From assembly GCA_025353195.1 (NCBI GenBank), contig JANXRC010000002.1:1-50977 (forward strand): a DNA stretch of 50,977 nucleotides, read 5' to 3'. The notes beneath the pieces were generated by a model. That model was not told where the DNA came from and ran no database searches. It was given only the letters and a program-made list of their open reading frames with translations. Positions within the stretch are counted from its first letter, which is position 1. Each line of letters begins with the position of its first letter. Origin of the DNA: Rhodocyclaceae bacterium (GTDB lineage Bacteria; Pseudomonadota; Gammaproteobacteria; Burkholderiales; Rhodocyclaceae). Below are positions 39,065 to 50,911 of this stretch, one piece after another. Made by a program: the position numbers and the translations under genes.

Positions 39065-40411
39065 CTATTTGCCTATGCAGAAACGGGAAAATATCTCCCC
39101 CAGCAAATCGTCGGCATTGAATTCGCCGGTAATGCTTGAAAGCGCTTCCTGCGCCAGGCGCAGTTCCTCCGCGCACAATTCGATCTGATCCAGTCGCCGC
39201 GCCGCCAGAGCCGACTTCTCCGCCGCCAGCCCCAGCGCTTCCAAATGCCGCTCGCGAGCGAGCACTACGTCTTCGCCATGCCCTCTCCAGCCTGCTACGC
39301 GGAGCAGTTCGTCGTGCAGCAAGTCGATGCCCGCACCGCTCTTGGCAGACAGCCGCAGATGCACCCGGCCTCCGTCTGTAAAGCGCGCCGCAGCCGCCCC
39401 CGCCAGATCGCACTTGTTCTCCACTACGATACGTTCAATGGCCGCAGGAAGCCGCACCGCAATCGCATGGTCGGCCGGCGTTTCACCACTGCGCGCATCC
39501 ACCAGTTGCAACACTACGTCGGCCCGCTCTATTTCGCGCCACGCCCGCTCGATGCCGATCTTCTCGACCACGTTGTCCGTTTCACGCAGCCCTGCCGTGT
39601 CGATGATATGTAACGGAATGCCCTCGACCTGAATCGTCTCGCGCACGGCGTCCCGAGTTGTCCCGGCGACCTCGGTAACAATCGCGCGCTCCTCGCCGGC
39701 CAGCCGGTTCAGCAGGGAGGACTTGCCGACATTGGGCAGGCCCGCCAATACCACGTGGAGACCCGAGCGCAGCATGCACCCGGCGCGCGCGCGCTCCAGA
39801 AGCGAAGCCAGATCGGCGCGGAAAGCCGACAGGCGCTGCGCGGCATCGGTGTCCCTCAGGACGTCGATCTCCTCTTCCGGAAAATCCAGTGTCGCTTCCA
39901 CCAGCATGCGCAATTCGGTGAGACGCGCTACCAGGGCACGCACCTCGCGCGAAAACTCGCCGGACAGGGAACGCAGTGCGGAACGTGCCGCAGCCGCCGT
40001 GCCGGCCTCAATCAGATCGGCTACGGCCTCCGCCTGGACCAAGTCGAGTTTGTCGTTGAGGAAGGCGCGCTGCGAGAATTCGCCCGGTGCGGCCACGCGA
40101 GCGCCCAGTTCCAGGCAGCGCGCCAACACCATCTGCAGCACCACCGGGCCGCCGTGACCCTGGAGTTCCAGCACATCCTCGCCGGTGAAGGAATGCGGCG
40201 CCGGAAAATACAACAGAATCCCCTGATCGATGGCGACTCCGTCAGCCCCGAGAAAAGCGCTAAGTGCGGCGTGACGCGGCGTCGGCAATTTGCCTGTCAA
40301 AAGCTCGGCCAAGGGGAGCAGGCCCGCACCCGACACTCGCACCACTCCGATCCCTCCGCGACCGGGAGCGGTGGCTATGGCAGCAATGATTTCGGTGCGC
40401 GGCAATCCCAT
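39065..40411 (-). CDS. mnmE: tRNA modification GTPase MnmE
   Basis: A 448-residue protein: an N-terminal formyl-THF-binding domain ([23 protein letters not shown]), a helical domain, and an inserted G domain with G1 [13 protein letters not shown]2 around TTRDAVRE, G3 [10 protein letters not shown], and the C-terminal FCIGK whose cysteine is catalytically important. With MnmG it modifies wobble U34 of tRNAs. It sits in the rpmH-rnpA-yidD-yidC-mnmE block; mnmG is about 5 kb further left, beyond the liv genes. Confidence 0.97.
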   Translation of the reverse strand: MGLPRTEIIAAIATAPGRGGIGVVRVSGAGLLPLAELLTGKLPTPRHAALSAFLGADGVAIDQGILLYFPAPHSFTGEDVLELQGHGGPVVLQMVLARCLELGARVAAPGEFSQRAFLNDKLDLVQAEAVADLIEAGTAAAARSALRSLSGEFSREVRALVARLTELRMLVEATLDFPEEEIDVLRDTDAAQRLSAFRADLASLLERARAGCMLRSGLHVVLAGLPNVGKSSLLNRLAGEERAIVTEVAGTTRDAVRETIQVEGIPLHIIDTAGLRETDNVVEKIGIERAWREIERADVVLQLVDARSGETPADHAIAVRLPAAIERIVVENKCDLAGAAAARFTDGGRVHLRLSAKSGAGIDLLHDELLRVAGWRGHGEDVVLARERHLEALGLAAEKSALAARRLDQIELCAEELRLAQEALSSITGEFNADDLLGEIFSRFCIGK

Positions 40412-40441
40412 CTGCCTTCCCTATCCCCAAGGGCTACCATC

Positions 40442-40456
40442 CCCGACACCGTCGGG
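40442..40456. other. short hairpin in the yidC-mnmE gap
   Basis: CCCGAC-ACC-GTCGGG is a perfect 6-bp stem with a 3-nt loop in the 107-bp gap; no U tract follows on the minus strand. It may be an mRNA processing or pausing structure. Confidence 0.4.
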
Positions 40457-40518
40457 AACGTAAAGTCAGCGCAAGGCGCTCCGACAACTTCTCCAATCCC
40501 GCAGGACCGGAGTGCAGC

Positions 40519-42159
40519 CTATTTCTTTTCCCCTGCCTCGACGAGGCGGGTGATCTGCCACTGCTGGGCGATGGACAACAGGTTATTCACCGTCCAGTAG
40601 AGCACCAGACCGGCCGGGAAGAACAGGAACATGCCGGTAAACATGATCGGCATGAACAGCATGACCTTGGCCTGAATGGGATCGGGCGGAGTCGGATTGA
40701 GCTTGGTCTGGATGAACATGGTCGCACCCATGATCAGCGGCAGCACATAGAACGGATCCTTGACCGACAGGTCGGTGATCCAGCCCAGCCAAGGCGCATT
40801 GCGCATTTCGACGGTGCCCAGCAGGACCCAGTAAAGCGAGATGAATACCGGAATCTGCACCAGGACCGGCAAACAACCACCCAAAGGATTCACTTTCTCC
40901 TTCTTGTACAGCGCCATCATTTCCTGATTCAGGCGCTGCTTGTCGTCACCGTAAGCCTCCTTGAGCTTGGCCAGCTTCGGCGTTAGCAGACGCATCTTTG
41001 CCATCGACTTGTAGCTTGCGGCGGACAGCGGAAAGAACATCAGCTTGAGCAAAACGGTCAGACCGATGATTGCCCAACCCCAGTTGCCGACCAATTTGTG
41101 AATCGCACCGAGGACCCAGAACAGCGGCGCCGCAATCACCGTCAGCCAGCCATAGTCGACCACCAGATCAAGTCCGGGAGCGATCTTTTCCAGCTTGTTC
41201 TGCTCCTGCGGCCCGGCGTAAAGCGAGACCGAACTCTTCCCGTCAGCACTCACCGGCAGAATCACGCCTGCCGAATACAGATCCTCCCCGACCTTGCGCA
41301 TATAGAACTCACGCACCACCCCGGCAGGTGGCAACCAAGCGGTCACAAAGTAATGCTGCACCAATGCCAGCCAGCCGTTGTCTGCTTTTTGCGCAAACTT
41401 GGCCTTGTTCTTGAGAATATCCTCGAATTGAATCTTCTGATATTTCTCCGCCTCGGTAAATACGGCGGGCCCGGTAAAAGTCGACACCCCCATCATCATC
41501 GAACTGCCCGGGTGCCCCTCGGCAGGCTTTCCATCGCGGGTGATCTGATAGTAGGCATGAGCGCCTGCCAGCGCCCCTTCGTGACGAACATCGATCTGAT
41601 AGCTGCCGCGATGGAACACGTAGGTCTTGGACAGCTTGGCGCCATTCGCGGCGCTAGCCTCCAGTCGAACCTCCAGCTGCTGCTCGCCATCCTTCATCAC
41701 CTGCTCACCACCGCCAACCAGCTTCCAGTCACTCTTGTGGTTGGGCAATCCCTCGCCGATCAGTCCGGACTGGGCCAGGTAGATGTGCTTTTCGCCGCTG
41801 TCGAATAGCGTGAAATTCTTTGATTTGTTCTCGGTCTCCGGATAACCAATCAGCTCAAGCCGCGTGATATCCCCGCCCTGTGAAGAAATGTCTGCCACAT
41901 ATAGATCCGTCCTGATCTTCGCACTCACAGCGCCAGGTCCGGAAGGCGCGGCACCGGCAGGAACGGCTGCGGGTACCCCGCCGGCGCTGGCTGCCGGCAA
42001 GGTCGGTGTTGGCACCACGCCAGACGGAGCCGTAGCCGGGGCAGCAGTCGCTACCGTCGGTGCCGCCGACTTGGGCGCGCTCTGCCGCTGCCAGGCGTCC
42101 CAAAGCATGATCAGCGAAAAACTGAACACCAAAAGCAGGATCAATCGTCGGTTATCCAT
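40519..42159 (-). CDS. yidC: membrane protein insertase YidC
   Basis: A 546-residue Gram-negative YidC. It has an N-terminal anchor (RRLILLLVFSFSLIMLWDAWQRQSA), an Ala/Pro-rich linker, a large periplasmic beta domain (LYVADISSQGGDITRLELIGYPE), and the conserved five-helix core from GWLTVIAAPLFWVLGAIHKLVGNWGWAIIGLTVLLKLMFFPLSAASYKSMAKM to the C-terminal VNNLLSIAQQWQITRLVE. It inserts membrane proteins such as ATP synthase subunit c, alone or with Sec. It lies between yidD and mnmE. Confidence 0.97.
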   Translation of the reverse strand: MDNRRLILLLVFSFSLIMLWDAWQRQSAPKSAAPTVATAAPATAPSGVVPTPTLPAASAGGVPAAVPAGAAPSGPGAVSAKIRTDLYVADISSQGGDITRLELIGYPETENKSKNFTLFDSGEKHIYLAQSGLIGEGLPNHKSDWKLVGGGEQVMKDGEQQLEVRLEASAANGAKLSKTYVFHRGSYQIDVRHEGALAGAHAYYQITRDGKPAEGHPGSSMMMGVSTFTGPAVFTEAEKYQKIQFEDILKNKAKFAQKADNGWLALVQHYFVTAWLPPAGVVREFYMRKVGEDLYSAGVILPVSADGKSSVSLYAGPQEQNKLEKIAPGLDLVVDYGWLTVIAAPLFWVLGAIHKLVGNWGWAIIGLTVLLKLMFFPLSAASYKSMAKMRLLTPKLAKLKEAYGDDKQRLNQEMMALYKKEKVNPLGGCLPVLVQIPVFISLYWVLLGTVEMRNAPWLGWITDLSVKDPFYVLPLIMGATMFIQTKLNPTPPDPIQAKVMLFMPIMFTGMFLFFPAGLVLYWTVNNLLSIAQQWQITRLVEAGEKK

Positions 42160-42199
42160 TACTGTCTCGGCAGTGATTCAGGTCAGAAATACGAATAAA

Positions 42200-42421
42200 T
42201 CAGGGAACCGGATCATACCCGCCTGGATGCCAGGGATGACAACACCCGATTCGCCGAACGGCCAACCAAAAGCCCCTGAATAGACCATGGCGACTCAGGG
42301 CCTCCAGGGCATAGTCGGAGCAGCTCGGGTGAAAACGGCAGCGACTACCCAGCATGGGACTGATCGCCAACTGGTAGGCGCGTATCAGCAGCAATAGCGG
42401 ATAGACAAGCAAAGATCTCAT
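42200..42421 (-). CDS. yidD: membrane protein insertion efficiency factor YidD
   Basis: A 73-residue protein with the family core [58 protein letters not shown], including conserved cysteines. The ATG at 42421 overlaps the rnpA stop as ATGA; the track's longer start is not supported. YidD assists YidC-dependent insertion at the inner membrane. Confidence 0.96.
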   Translation of the reverse strand: MRSLLVYPLLLLIRAYQLAISPMLGSRCRFHPSCSDYALEALSRHGLFRGFWLAVRRIGCCHPWHPGGYDPVP

Positions 42422-42822
42422 TGCGACGACATCGAAAGGCGCTTCAAGAGCGTTTCCATTTCCCCACGCCAAACTTTTCGCTGCGCACCGTCCGTGGCTG
42501 TCACGCCTTTGACCGGCCGCGTCAGACGAAGGACCAAATCGCACCGCGGAATTTCATCCACGACCAGACGAAAGGCCTCGCGTCCCTGCCGCTTGATCGC
42601 ATTGCGCAACGAAGCAGTCTGCGCCAGCCGTTTCGGTACGATCAACCCGAGACGGGCGTTGCTATCCGTTCCCGCCGGCCGGTAGTGCAAGTCAAAGCAC
42701 TCGCCGCGCAGAACGCGCCGGGCGGCCATGACGGCCGAAAACTCTTGCGGCCGATGCAGGCGCTGCTCAAAACGAAACGAAGCCAGATGTTCAGACCGCG
42801 AGACGATGACGGCCCTTGGCAC
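42418..42822 (-). CDS. rnpA: ribonuclease P protein component
   Basis: A 134-residue basic protein with the RNR motif [29 protein letters not shown], the RNA-binding helix of RnpA, and the upstream [20 protein letters not shown]. It assists the RNase P RNA in 5' maturation of tRNAs. The best in-frame start is GTG at 42822, which lies inside rpmH and gives a 32-nt overlap in another frame; a CTG at 42786 is a less likely alternative. It is coupled to yidD by ATGA. Confidence 0.92.
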   Translation of the reverse strand: MPRAVIVSRSEHLASFRFEQRLHRPQEFSAVMAARRVLRGECFDLHYRPAGTDSNARLGLIVPKRLAQTASLRNAIKRQGREAFRLVVDEIPRCDLVLRLTRPVKGVTATDGAQRKVWRGEMETLLKRLSMSSQ

Positions 42823-42925
42823 GGCGCGCGCGGATCACTGAACGGCCGCCCCGGGTGCGCATGCGCACTAGGAAGCCGTGGGTGCGCTTACGGCGCACAA
42901 CCGAAGGCTGGTAGGTGCGTTTCAT
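42791..42925 (-). CDS. rpmH: 50S ribosomal protein L34 (absent from the ORF track)
   Basis: The 44 codons translate as [20 protein letters not shown] followed by [20 protein letters not shown] and RLAV, a complete and typical L34. It was missed by the track because of its length. It starts at 42925 and its stop TGA is at 42791-42793, inside the first codons of rnpA. A near-consensus promoter lies 33 bp upstream. L34 is a small basic protein of the large ribosomal subunit. Confidence 0.98.
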   Translation of the reverse strand: MKRTYQPSVVRRKRTHGFLVRMRTRGGRSVIRARRAKGRHRLAV

Positions 42926-42957
42926 GGCAATATCCCTTGAATTAAGAAAAACCGAGG

Positions 42958-42986
42958 ATTACAGCGTTTCACGGGTGATTTGTCAA
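42958..42986 (-). promoter_or_regulatory. rpmH promoter
   Basis: On the minus strand TTGACA (42981-42986), a 17-bp spacer and TGTAAT (42958-42963) form a strong sigma-70 promoter for rpmH-rnpA-yidD-yidC. Confidence 0.85.
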
Positions 42987-42996
42987 GGGAAACAAC

Positions 42997-43015
42997 TTGA
43001 CACGGCTGTGGATAA
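42997..43015 (+). promoter_or_regulatory. dnaA upstream region: -35-like TTGACA and a DnaA box
   Basis: TTGACA at 42997-43002 lies next to TGTGGATAA (43007-43015), the complement of the perfect DnaA box TTATCCACA. A clear -10 at standard spacing is not obvious (TAGAAT at 43032-43037 is a candidate with another -35). The box suggests DnaA autoregulation or a second origin half. Confidence 0.65.
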
Positions 43016-43131
43016 CTAATGACGAAACCGCTAGAATGCGTCTCCACCCTGAGCAAACGGGCGGCAATAAGAACATTACATTTGCGCATATTTATTCCAG
43101 CTGCCTTTCGCCCCAAGTCCATCCAATCGCC

Positions 43132-44499
43132 ATGAGTGAATTCTGGTCCGCCTGTCTGAACCGCTTCGAACAGGAGCTTCCTGCACAGCAGTTCAACACC
43201 TGGATAAAGGGTCTGCGCCTGGAGAGCGATCCGGCCGGCCCTACCCATTTTCGCCTCATTGCACCCAACCGTTTCGTCATGCAATGGGTCCGGGAACGTT
43301 ATCTGGCCCAGATTGAAGCCCTTGGACTTGAATTCTTTTCCGCCCCGATCAACGTCAATCTCGGCGTGGCTGATGCTGTTGCCGATGTTGCTCCGGTCAC
43401 CGACAGTTCCGAGGCGGGACCGGCGGTAGCACCGGTCACTCCCGTCACCGTCAGCAGAATCGGTGACCCGGCGTATGAAAAAACCCGGCTCAATGCCGAT
43501 TTCACCTTCGATACCCTGGTTACCGGTCGCGCCAACGATCTGGCTCGCGCCGCGGCCCAGCAGGTAGCAATGAACCCGGGGGTTTCCTACAACCCCCTGT
43601 TTATTTACGGAGGTGTCGGTTTAGGCAAGACTCACCTGATTCACGCTATTGGCAACTCGATCTATGCCGCAAATCCGACAATGGAGGTGCGTTACGTACA
43701 TGCCGAGGACTATTTCTCGGATGTAGTACGCGCCTTCCAGCAAAACTCGCGCGAAGCATTCAAACGCTACTACCGTTCGCTTGACCTGCTGCTGATTGAT
43801 GACATACAGTTTTTCAACCGCAAGGATCGAACGCAGGAAGAGTTTTTTTACGCCTTCAACGCTCTGATTGAGGCAAAAAAGCAAATCATCATCACCTGCG
43901 ATACCTACCCGAAAGATGTTCTGGGACTTGAGGAGCGCCTGGTTTCGCGTTTCGACTGGGGGCTTACGGTCGCCATTGAACCTCCAGAGCTCGAGATGCG
44001 CATTGCCATCCTCAAGAAAAAGGCCGAGGCCGAACACATCAGCATTTCAGATGAGGTTTCCTTCCTGATCGCCAAAAATCTACGGTCCAACGTTCGCGAA
44101 TTGGAAGGTGCGCTCAATCGTGTAGTGGCCTACGCCCGTTTTCATGGCCGGGAAATCAATCTGGAAGTTGCCAGGGAAGCCTTACGTGACATCATTGGTG
44201 CCACAAACCGCCAGATATCGCTAGAACTGGTACAAAAAACCGTCTCCGACTTCTATAAAATCAAAGTCGCCGACATGTACTCCCAAAAACGCACCCGCGC
44301 TATCGCCAGACCTCGACAGGTAGCCATGTGGCTGACCCGCGAGCTCACTTCACACAGCCTCCCTGAAATTGGCGAAGCCTTTGGCGGGCGCGATCACACC
44401 ACCGTGATGCACGCTTGTCGCACCATTATCGACCTGCGCGGAAAAGACACCCGCCTTAACAACGACCTGCATGTCTTAATGCAAACAATCAAGGGCTAG
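43132..44499 (+). CDS. dnaA: chromosomal replication initiator DnaA
   Basis: A 455-residue AAA+ initiator. The N-terminal domain I reads FWSACLNRFEQELPAQQFNTWIKGLRLE, followed by a short linker (APVTDSSEAGPAVAPVTPV). Domain III has Walker A GGVGLGKTHLIHAIGN near residue 161 and Walker B DLLLIDDIQFF. Domain IV ends with the DNA-binding signature GGRDHTTVMHACRTI. It melts oriC at DnaA boxes. The start at 43132 matches the family; the track's 45 extra codons cross the promoter region. It is divergent from rpmH. Confidence 0.98.
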   Translation: MSEFWSACLNRFEQELPAQQFNTWIKGLRLESDPAGPTHFRLIAPNRFVMQWVRERYLAQIEALGLEFFSAPINVNLGVADAVADVAPVTDSSEAGPAVAPVTPVTVSRIGDPAYEKTRLNADFTFDTLVTGRANDLARAAAQQVAMNPGVSYNPLFIYGGVGLGKTHLIHAIGNSIYAANPTMEVRYVHAEDYFSDVVRAFQQNSREAFKRYYRSLDLLLIDDIQFFNRKDRTQEEFFYAFNALIEAKKQIIITCDTYPKDVLGLEERLVSRFDWGLTVAIEPPELEMRIAILKKKAEAEHISISDEVSFLIAKNLRSNVRELEGALNRVVAYARFHGREINLEVAREALRDIIGATNRQISLELVQKTVSDFYKIKVADMYSQKRTRAIARPRQVAMWLTRELTSHSLPEIGEAFGGRDHTTVMHACRTIIDLRGKDTRLNNDLHVLMQTIKG

Positions 44500-44529
44500 C
44501 GTGTGAACAAGTTTCGAGAGCAAGTCGAT

Positions 44530-44708
44530 GAAGGATTGTGGATAACCGCTTCTGGATCCCACCACCTTGGAATTCATCCACAATCTTCCACAACAGGATT
44601 ACAGGGTTTTCAACCAGCTTATCCACGTTACAATTTATTGTATTTAAAAGACAATATAACCTTATCCACAAAGAACAGTCTCCCTTATTAATCATAAGAG
44701 ATCTATAT
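44530..44708. other. oriC: putative replication origin (oriC) between dnaA and dnaN
   Basis: The 209-bp dnaA-dnaN gap holds DnaA-box matches: TTATCCACA on the minus strand at 44537-44545, TCATCCACA 44574-44582, TCTTCCACA 44584-44592, TTATCCACG 44619-44627 and TTATCCACA 44662-44670. It also has AT-rich stretches (TTACAATTTATTGTATTTAAAAGACAATATAA and CTTATTAATCATAAGAGATCTATATAT) suited to unwinding, in an otherwise GC-rich window. The dnaN promoter must also lie here. Confidence 0.85.
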
Positions 44709-48297
<3,589 letters not shown>

Positions 48298-48399
48298 GCC
48301 GCCCGGGGGGCGGTCTGAAATTCGCCGCCGTCCATCCTGAAAATCCGCGCCGCCGCAAAACATGGCGCGGCGAGTGTTGCTGCAGCGCAACATATCTTC

Positions 48400-48427
48400 T
48401 TGACAAATCTTTTTTAGTCCCTAGAAT
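48400..48427 (+). promoter_or_regulatory. sigma-70 promoter downstream of gyrB
   Basis: TTGACA (48400-48405), a 16-bp spacer and TAGAAT (48422-48427); transcription would start near 48434, about 200 nt before the transglycosylase start codon. Confidence 0.75.
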
Positions 48428-48433
48428 GGCGGA

Positions 48434-48503
48434 CTATTGCGGTGCACCATACCATGGGTTGAGCACCCTGGCAGAAGCTGGTGGTGCCCTCCGGCACCCT
48501 TTT
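48434..48503 (+). ncRNA. candidate small RNA or attenuated leader
   Basis: From the predicted start to the hairpin GGTGCC-CTCC-GGCACC with CTTTT (48483-48503) is about 70 nt. The segment is dense in GGTGC/GCACC motifs (GCGGTGCACC, GAGCACCC, GGTGGTGCC, GGCACCC) that could form alternative pairings. It could be a short sRNA or a regulatory leader of the lytic transglycosylase gene. Evidence is structural only. Confidence 0.35.
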
Positions 48504-48634
48504 GACACCGCATAGTGATCGCGCCGAACAAAGGCCGCCTTCGCTCCCCTCACTAATTCCGGTTGTAGCCCCTGATCGTTTGCCGCGTTCATCGCAGTAC
48601 TGATTGTTGTACTGCCAACAGCAAAGGAGAAATC

Positions 48635-49330
48635 TTGTCGGTAACACTCTCTCAACGATATTTGATGGCACGTGGCATCAGTGCCTTCCTCAACTACCTG
48701 CACCTCGATGCTGCGATGGCCGGCCTGGTACTGGTCTTCTTCGTCGCTGCCGGCGTGGCCAACAACATTGGCGCCCTCCGTTCGGTGGGATCGTCCGTTC
48801 CGAATCTCGCGGTGTCGGCCGTGACCCGAACGCTTACGCGGGACGCAGAACCAGCCGCCCAAACTCCCCTTACGCCGGCCATGCGGGCTGCGCTCGATTA
48901 CGTGGTCCAGCGCTACCGCGTGTCGGCCGAGGCACTGCTGCCGATATTTGAAACAGCTCAGTCGATTGGCCCCAAGCGGCATCTGGATCCCCTCCTGCTC
49001 ATCGCCGTGATCAGCGTCGAATCCAGATTCAATCCTTTCTCCCAGAGCCCCATGGGGGCGCAGGGGCTGATGCAGATCATTCCGCGCTACCATCAGGACA
49101 AGCTACCTGACGCGGCCGCCGAAAAGCCGTTTCTGGACCCTGTAACCAACGTCACAATTGGCGCCCAGATCCTCCAGGAATCCATTCGACGCCAGGGCGG
49201 ACTGGTGGCAGGCCTCCAGTATTACGCCGGCGCGCTTGACGATGATGAGCAGGCCTACGCCAACAAGGTGCTCGCGGAGAAACTCCGTCTCGAACAGGCG
49301 CCGCGCCGCAAGGACGGCGCAATCGGCTGA
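48635..49330 (+). CDS. membrane-anchored lytic transglycosylase (SLT domain)
   Basis: A 231-residue protein with an N-terminal membrane anchor (AAMAGLVLVFFVAAGVANNIGAL) and a C-terminal SLT/goose-lysozyme-like domain. The catalytic glutamate is in LLIAVISVESRFNPFSQSPMGAQGLMQIIPRYH, followed by DPVTNVTIGAQIL and GLVAGLQYYAG. Such enzymes cleave the MurNAc-GlcNAc bond with 1,6-anhydro ring formation. The start is TTG at 48635, supported by AAAGGAG five nt upstream; the next in-frame ATG (48665) has no such site. It follows a 200-nt leader. Confidence 0.88.
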   Translation: MSVTLSQRYLMARGISAFLNYLHLDAAMAGLVLVFFVAAGVANNIGALRSVGSSVPNLAVSAVTRTLTRDAEPAAQTPLTPAMRAALDYVVQRYRVSAEALLPIFETAQSIGPKRHLDPLLLIAVISVESRFNPFSQSPMGAQGLMQIIPRYHQDKLPDAAAEKPFLDPVTNVTIGAQILQESIRRQGGLVAGLQYYAGALDDDEQAYANKVLAEKLRLEQAPRRKDGAIG

Positions 49331-49430
49331 GCTCAGGACCTTGACTGCGGGCAGGCGACTCGATTTGCCCATTTTGCGGCTGTGCCCGGAGCAACCCGCC
49401 GCATGGCAAGGCCCTACTAACGCACGCACC

Positions 49431-49436
49431 TATAAT
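49431..49436 (+). promoter_or_regulatory. -10 box directly before dbpA (leaderless start?)
   Basis: A perfect TATAAT ends 5 bp before the dbpA ATG at 49442; the expected transcription start falls on the start codon. No clear -35 and no Shine-Dalgarno are present. Confidence 0.5.
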
Positions 49437-49441
49437 TGCCC

Positions 49442-50902
49442 ATGAATTCCGTCCTGCCAGCCGCCACCGACGATGCGCCTGCAACAGCAGGTGCGGACTC
49501 GGGTGTCGCGTCGAACCTGTCGTTCGCCCAGTTGCCGCTGGCACCCGCCACGTTGGTGAACCTGCAACAACTGGGTTACCTGCAGATGACGCCGATCCAG
49601 GCCGCCAGCCTGCCGCTGGCACTGGCCGGCCGTGACCTGATCGCGCAAGCCAAGACCGGCAGCGGCAAGACCGCGGCCTTTGCGCTGAGCCTGCTGGCCA
49701 AGCTGAACCCGCGCCGCTTTGCGGTACAGGCCCTGGTGCTTTGCCCGACGCGTGAATTGGCCGACCAGGTGGCCCAGGAAATCCGCCGCCTGGCGCGCGG
49801 TGAAGACAACATCAAGGTGCTGACGCTGTGCGGCGGCAGCACCATGCGGCCGCAGATGTCCAGCCTCGAGCATGGCGCCCATGTCGTGGTCGGCACGCCG
49901 GGGCGCATCATGGACCATCTGCAACGCGGTAGCCTTGATCTGGCGGCACTCAACACCCTGGTGCTGGACGAGGCCGATCGCATGCTCGACATGGGTTTCT
50001 TCGACGACATCGTCGTGGTGGCGAAGGCCTGTCCGAAGGAGCGGCAGACACTGCTGTTCTCCGCCACCTATCCGGAAGGCATCGCCAAGCTGAGCCGGCA
50101 GTTTCTGCGCCAGCCCCAGCAAATCAGCCTGCTCGAGCAGCACGAGGCGAGCAAGATCCGCCAGCGCTTTTACGAGGTCGAGCGCGACCAGCGGCTGGCC
50201 GCCGTCGCGCTGCTGCTGAAACACTACCGGCCGGTCAGCACGCTGGCATTCTGCAACACGCGGCAGCAATGCCGTGACCTGCTGCAGCTGTTGCGCGCCG
50301 AAGGCTTCGTCGCCCTGGCCTTGCATGGCGAACTGGAGCAGCGCGAACGCGACCAGGTGCTGGTGCAATTCGCCAACCGCAGTTGTTCGGTGCTGGTTGC
50401 CACCGATGTAGCCGCGCGCGGCCTCGACATCGACCAACTGGAAGCGGTTATCAATGTCGACGTCACGCCCGACACCGAAGTGCATGTCCATCGCATCGGC
50501 CGCACCGGCCGCGTTGACCAGGCAGGATGGGCGTTCAGCCTGGTCAGCGGCAGCCAGATGGCCCGCGTGGACAACATCGAAAAGGAGCTGGGCCACGAGA
50601 TCGAGTGGCATTCCCTGAGCGAATTGCAGGCTGCGCCGGGTAAGCCGCTGCCGCCGCCGATGGTCACCCTGCTGATTCTCGGCGGCCGCAAGGAAAAGAT
50701 CCGCGCCGGGGACGTGCTCGGCGCGCTGACCGGGGAAGCCGGATTCAGCAAGGAGCAGATCGGCAAGATCAACGTCACCGACACCAGCACCTATGTCGCT
50801 GTCGCGCGCAGCATTGCGCGCGATGCGCTGCGCAAGCTGTCGGCCGGTACCATCAAGGGCAAGAAGGTAAGAGTTCATTTGCTACAGGACAAGGCGGGCT
50901 AA
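49442..50902 (+). CDS. dbpA: ATP-dependent RNA helicase DbpA
   Basis: A 486-residue DEAD-box helicase. The motifs are in order: Q motif LGYLQMTPIQAASLPLALAGRDLIAQAKTGSGKT (motif I), PTRELADQ (Ia), TPGRIMDH (Ib), VLDEAD (II), FSAT (III), TDVAARGLDIDQLE (V) and HRIGRTGR (VI). The C-terminal RNA-recognition-like domain (MVTLLILGGRKEKIRAGDVLGALTGEAGFSKEQIGKINVTD) is the DbpA type that binds 23S rRNA helix 92, so a role in 50S assembly is likely. ATG 49442 is preferred to the TTG at 49436, which lies in the -10 box. Confidence 0.95.
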   Translation: MNSVLPAATDDAPATAGADSGVASNLSFAQLPLAPATLVNLQQLGYLQMTPIQAASLPLALAGRDLIAQAKTGSGKTAAFALSLLAKLNPRRFAVQALVLCPTRELADQVAQEIRRLARGEDNIKVLTLCGGSTMRPQMSSLEHGAHVVVGTPGRIMDHLQRGSLDLAALNTLVLDEADRMLDMGFFDDIVVVAKACPKERQTLLFSATYPEGIAKLSRQFLRQPQQISLLEQHEASKIRQRFYEVERDQRLAAVALLLKHYRPVSTLAFCNTRQQCRDLLQLLRAEGFVALALHGELEQRERDQVLVQFANRSCSVLVATDVAARGLDIDQLEAVINVDVTPDTEVHVHRIGRTGRVDQAGWAFSLVSGSQMARVDNIEKELGHEIEWHSLSELQAAPGKPLPPPMVTLLILGGRKEKIRAGDVLGALTGEAGFSKEQIGKINVTDTSTYVAVARSIARDALRKLSAGTIKGKKVRVHLLQDKAG

Positions 50903-50911
50903 GGCCTGGTC

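Larger units (their letters stand above)
48298..48634. other. 337-bp gap after gyrB: dyads, promoter and long leader
   Basis: Just after gyrB there is CCGCCC-GGG-GGGCGG, then the GC-rich dyad CGCGCC...GGCGCG, neither with a T tract. A sigma-70 promoter follows at 48400-48427, then about 200 nt of apparent leader with a terminator-like hairpin at 48483-48503. No protein-coding ORF is convincing in the leader. Confidence 0.6.

Noticed and set aside
48414-48671. 85-residue minus-strand ORF in the gap after gyrB
   Set aside because: No motif or ribosome-binding site; it overlaps the promoter and leader on the plus strand.
49430-50878. 482-residue minus-strand ORF opposite dbpA
   Set aside because: Antisense shadow; all helicase motifs are on the plus strand.
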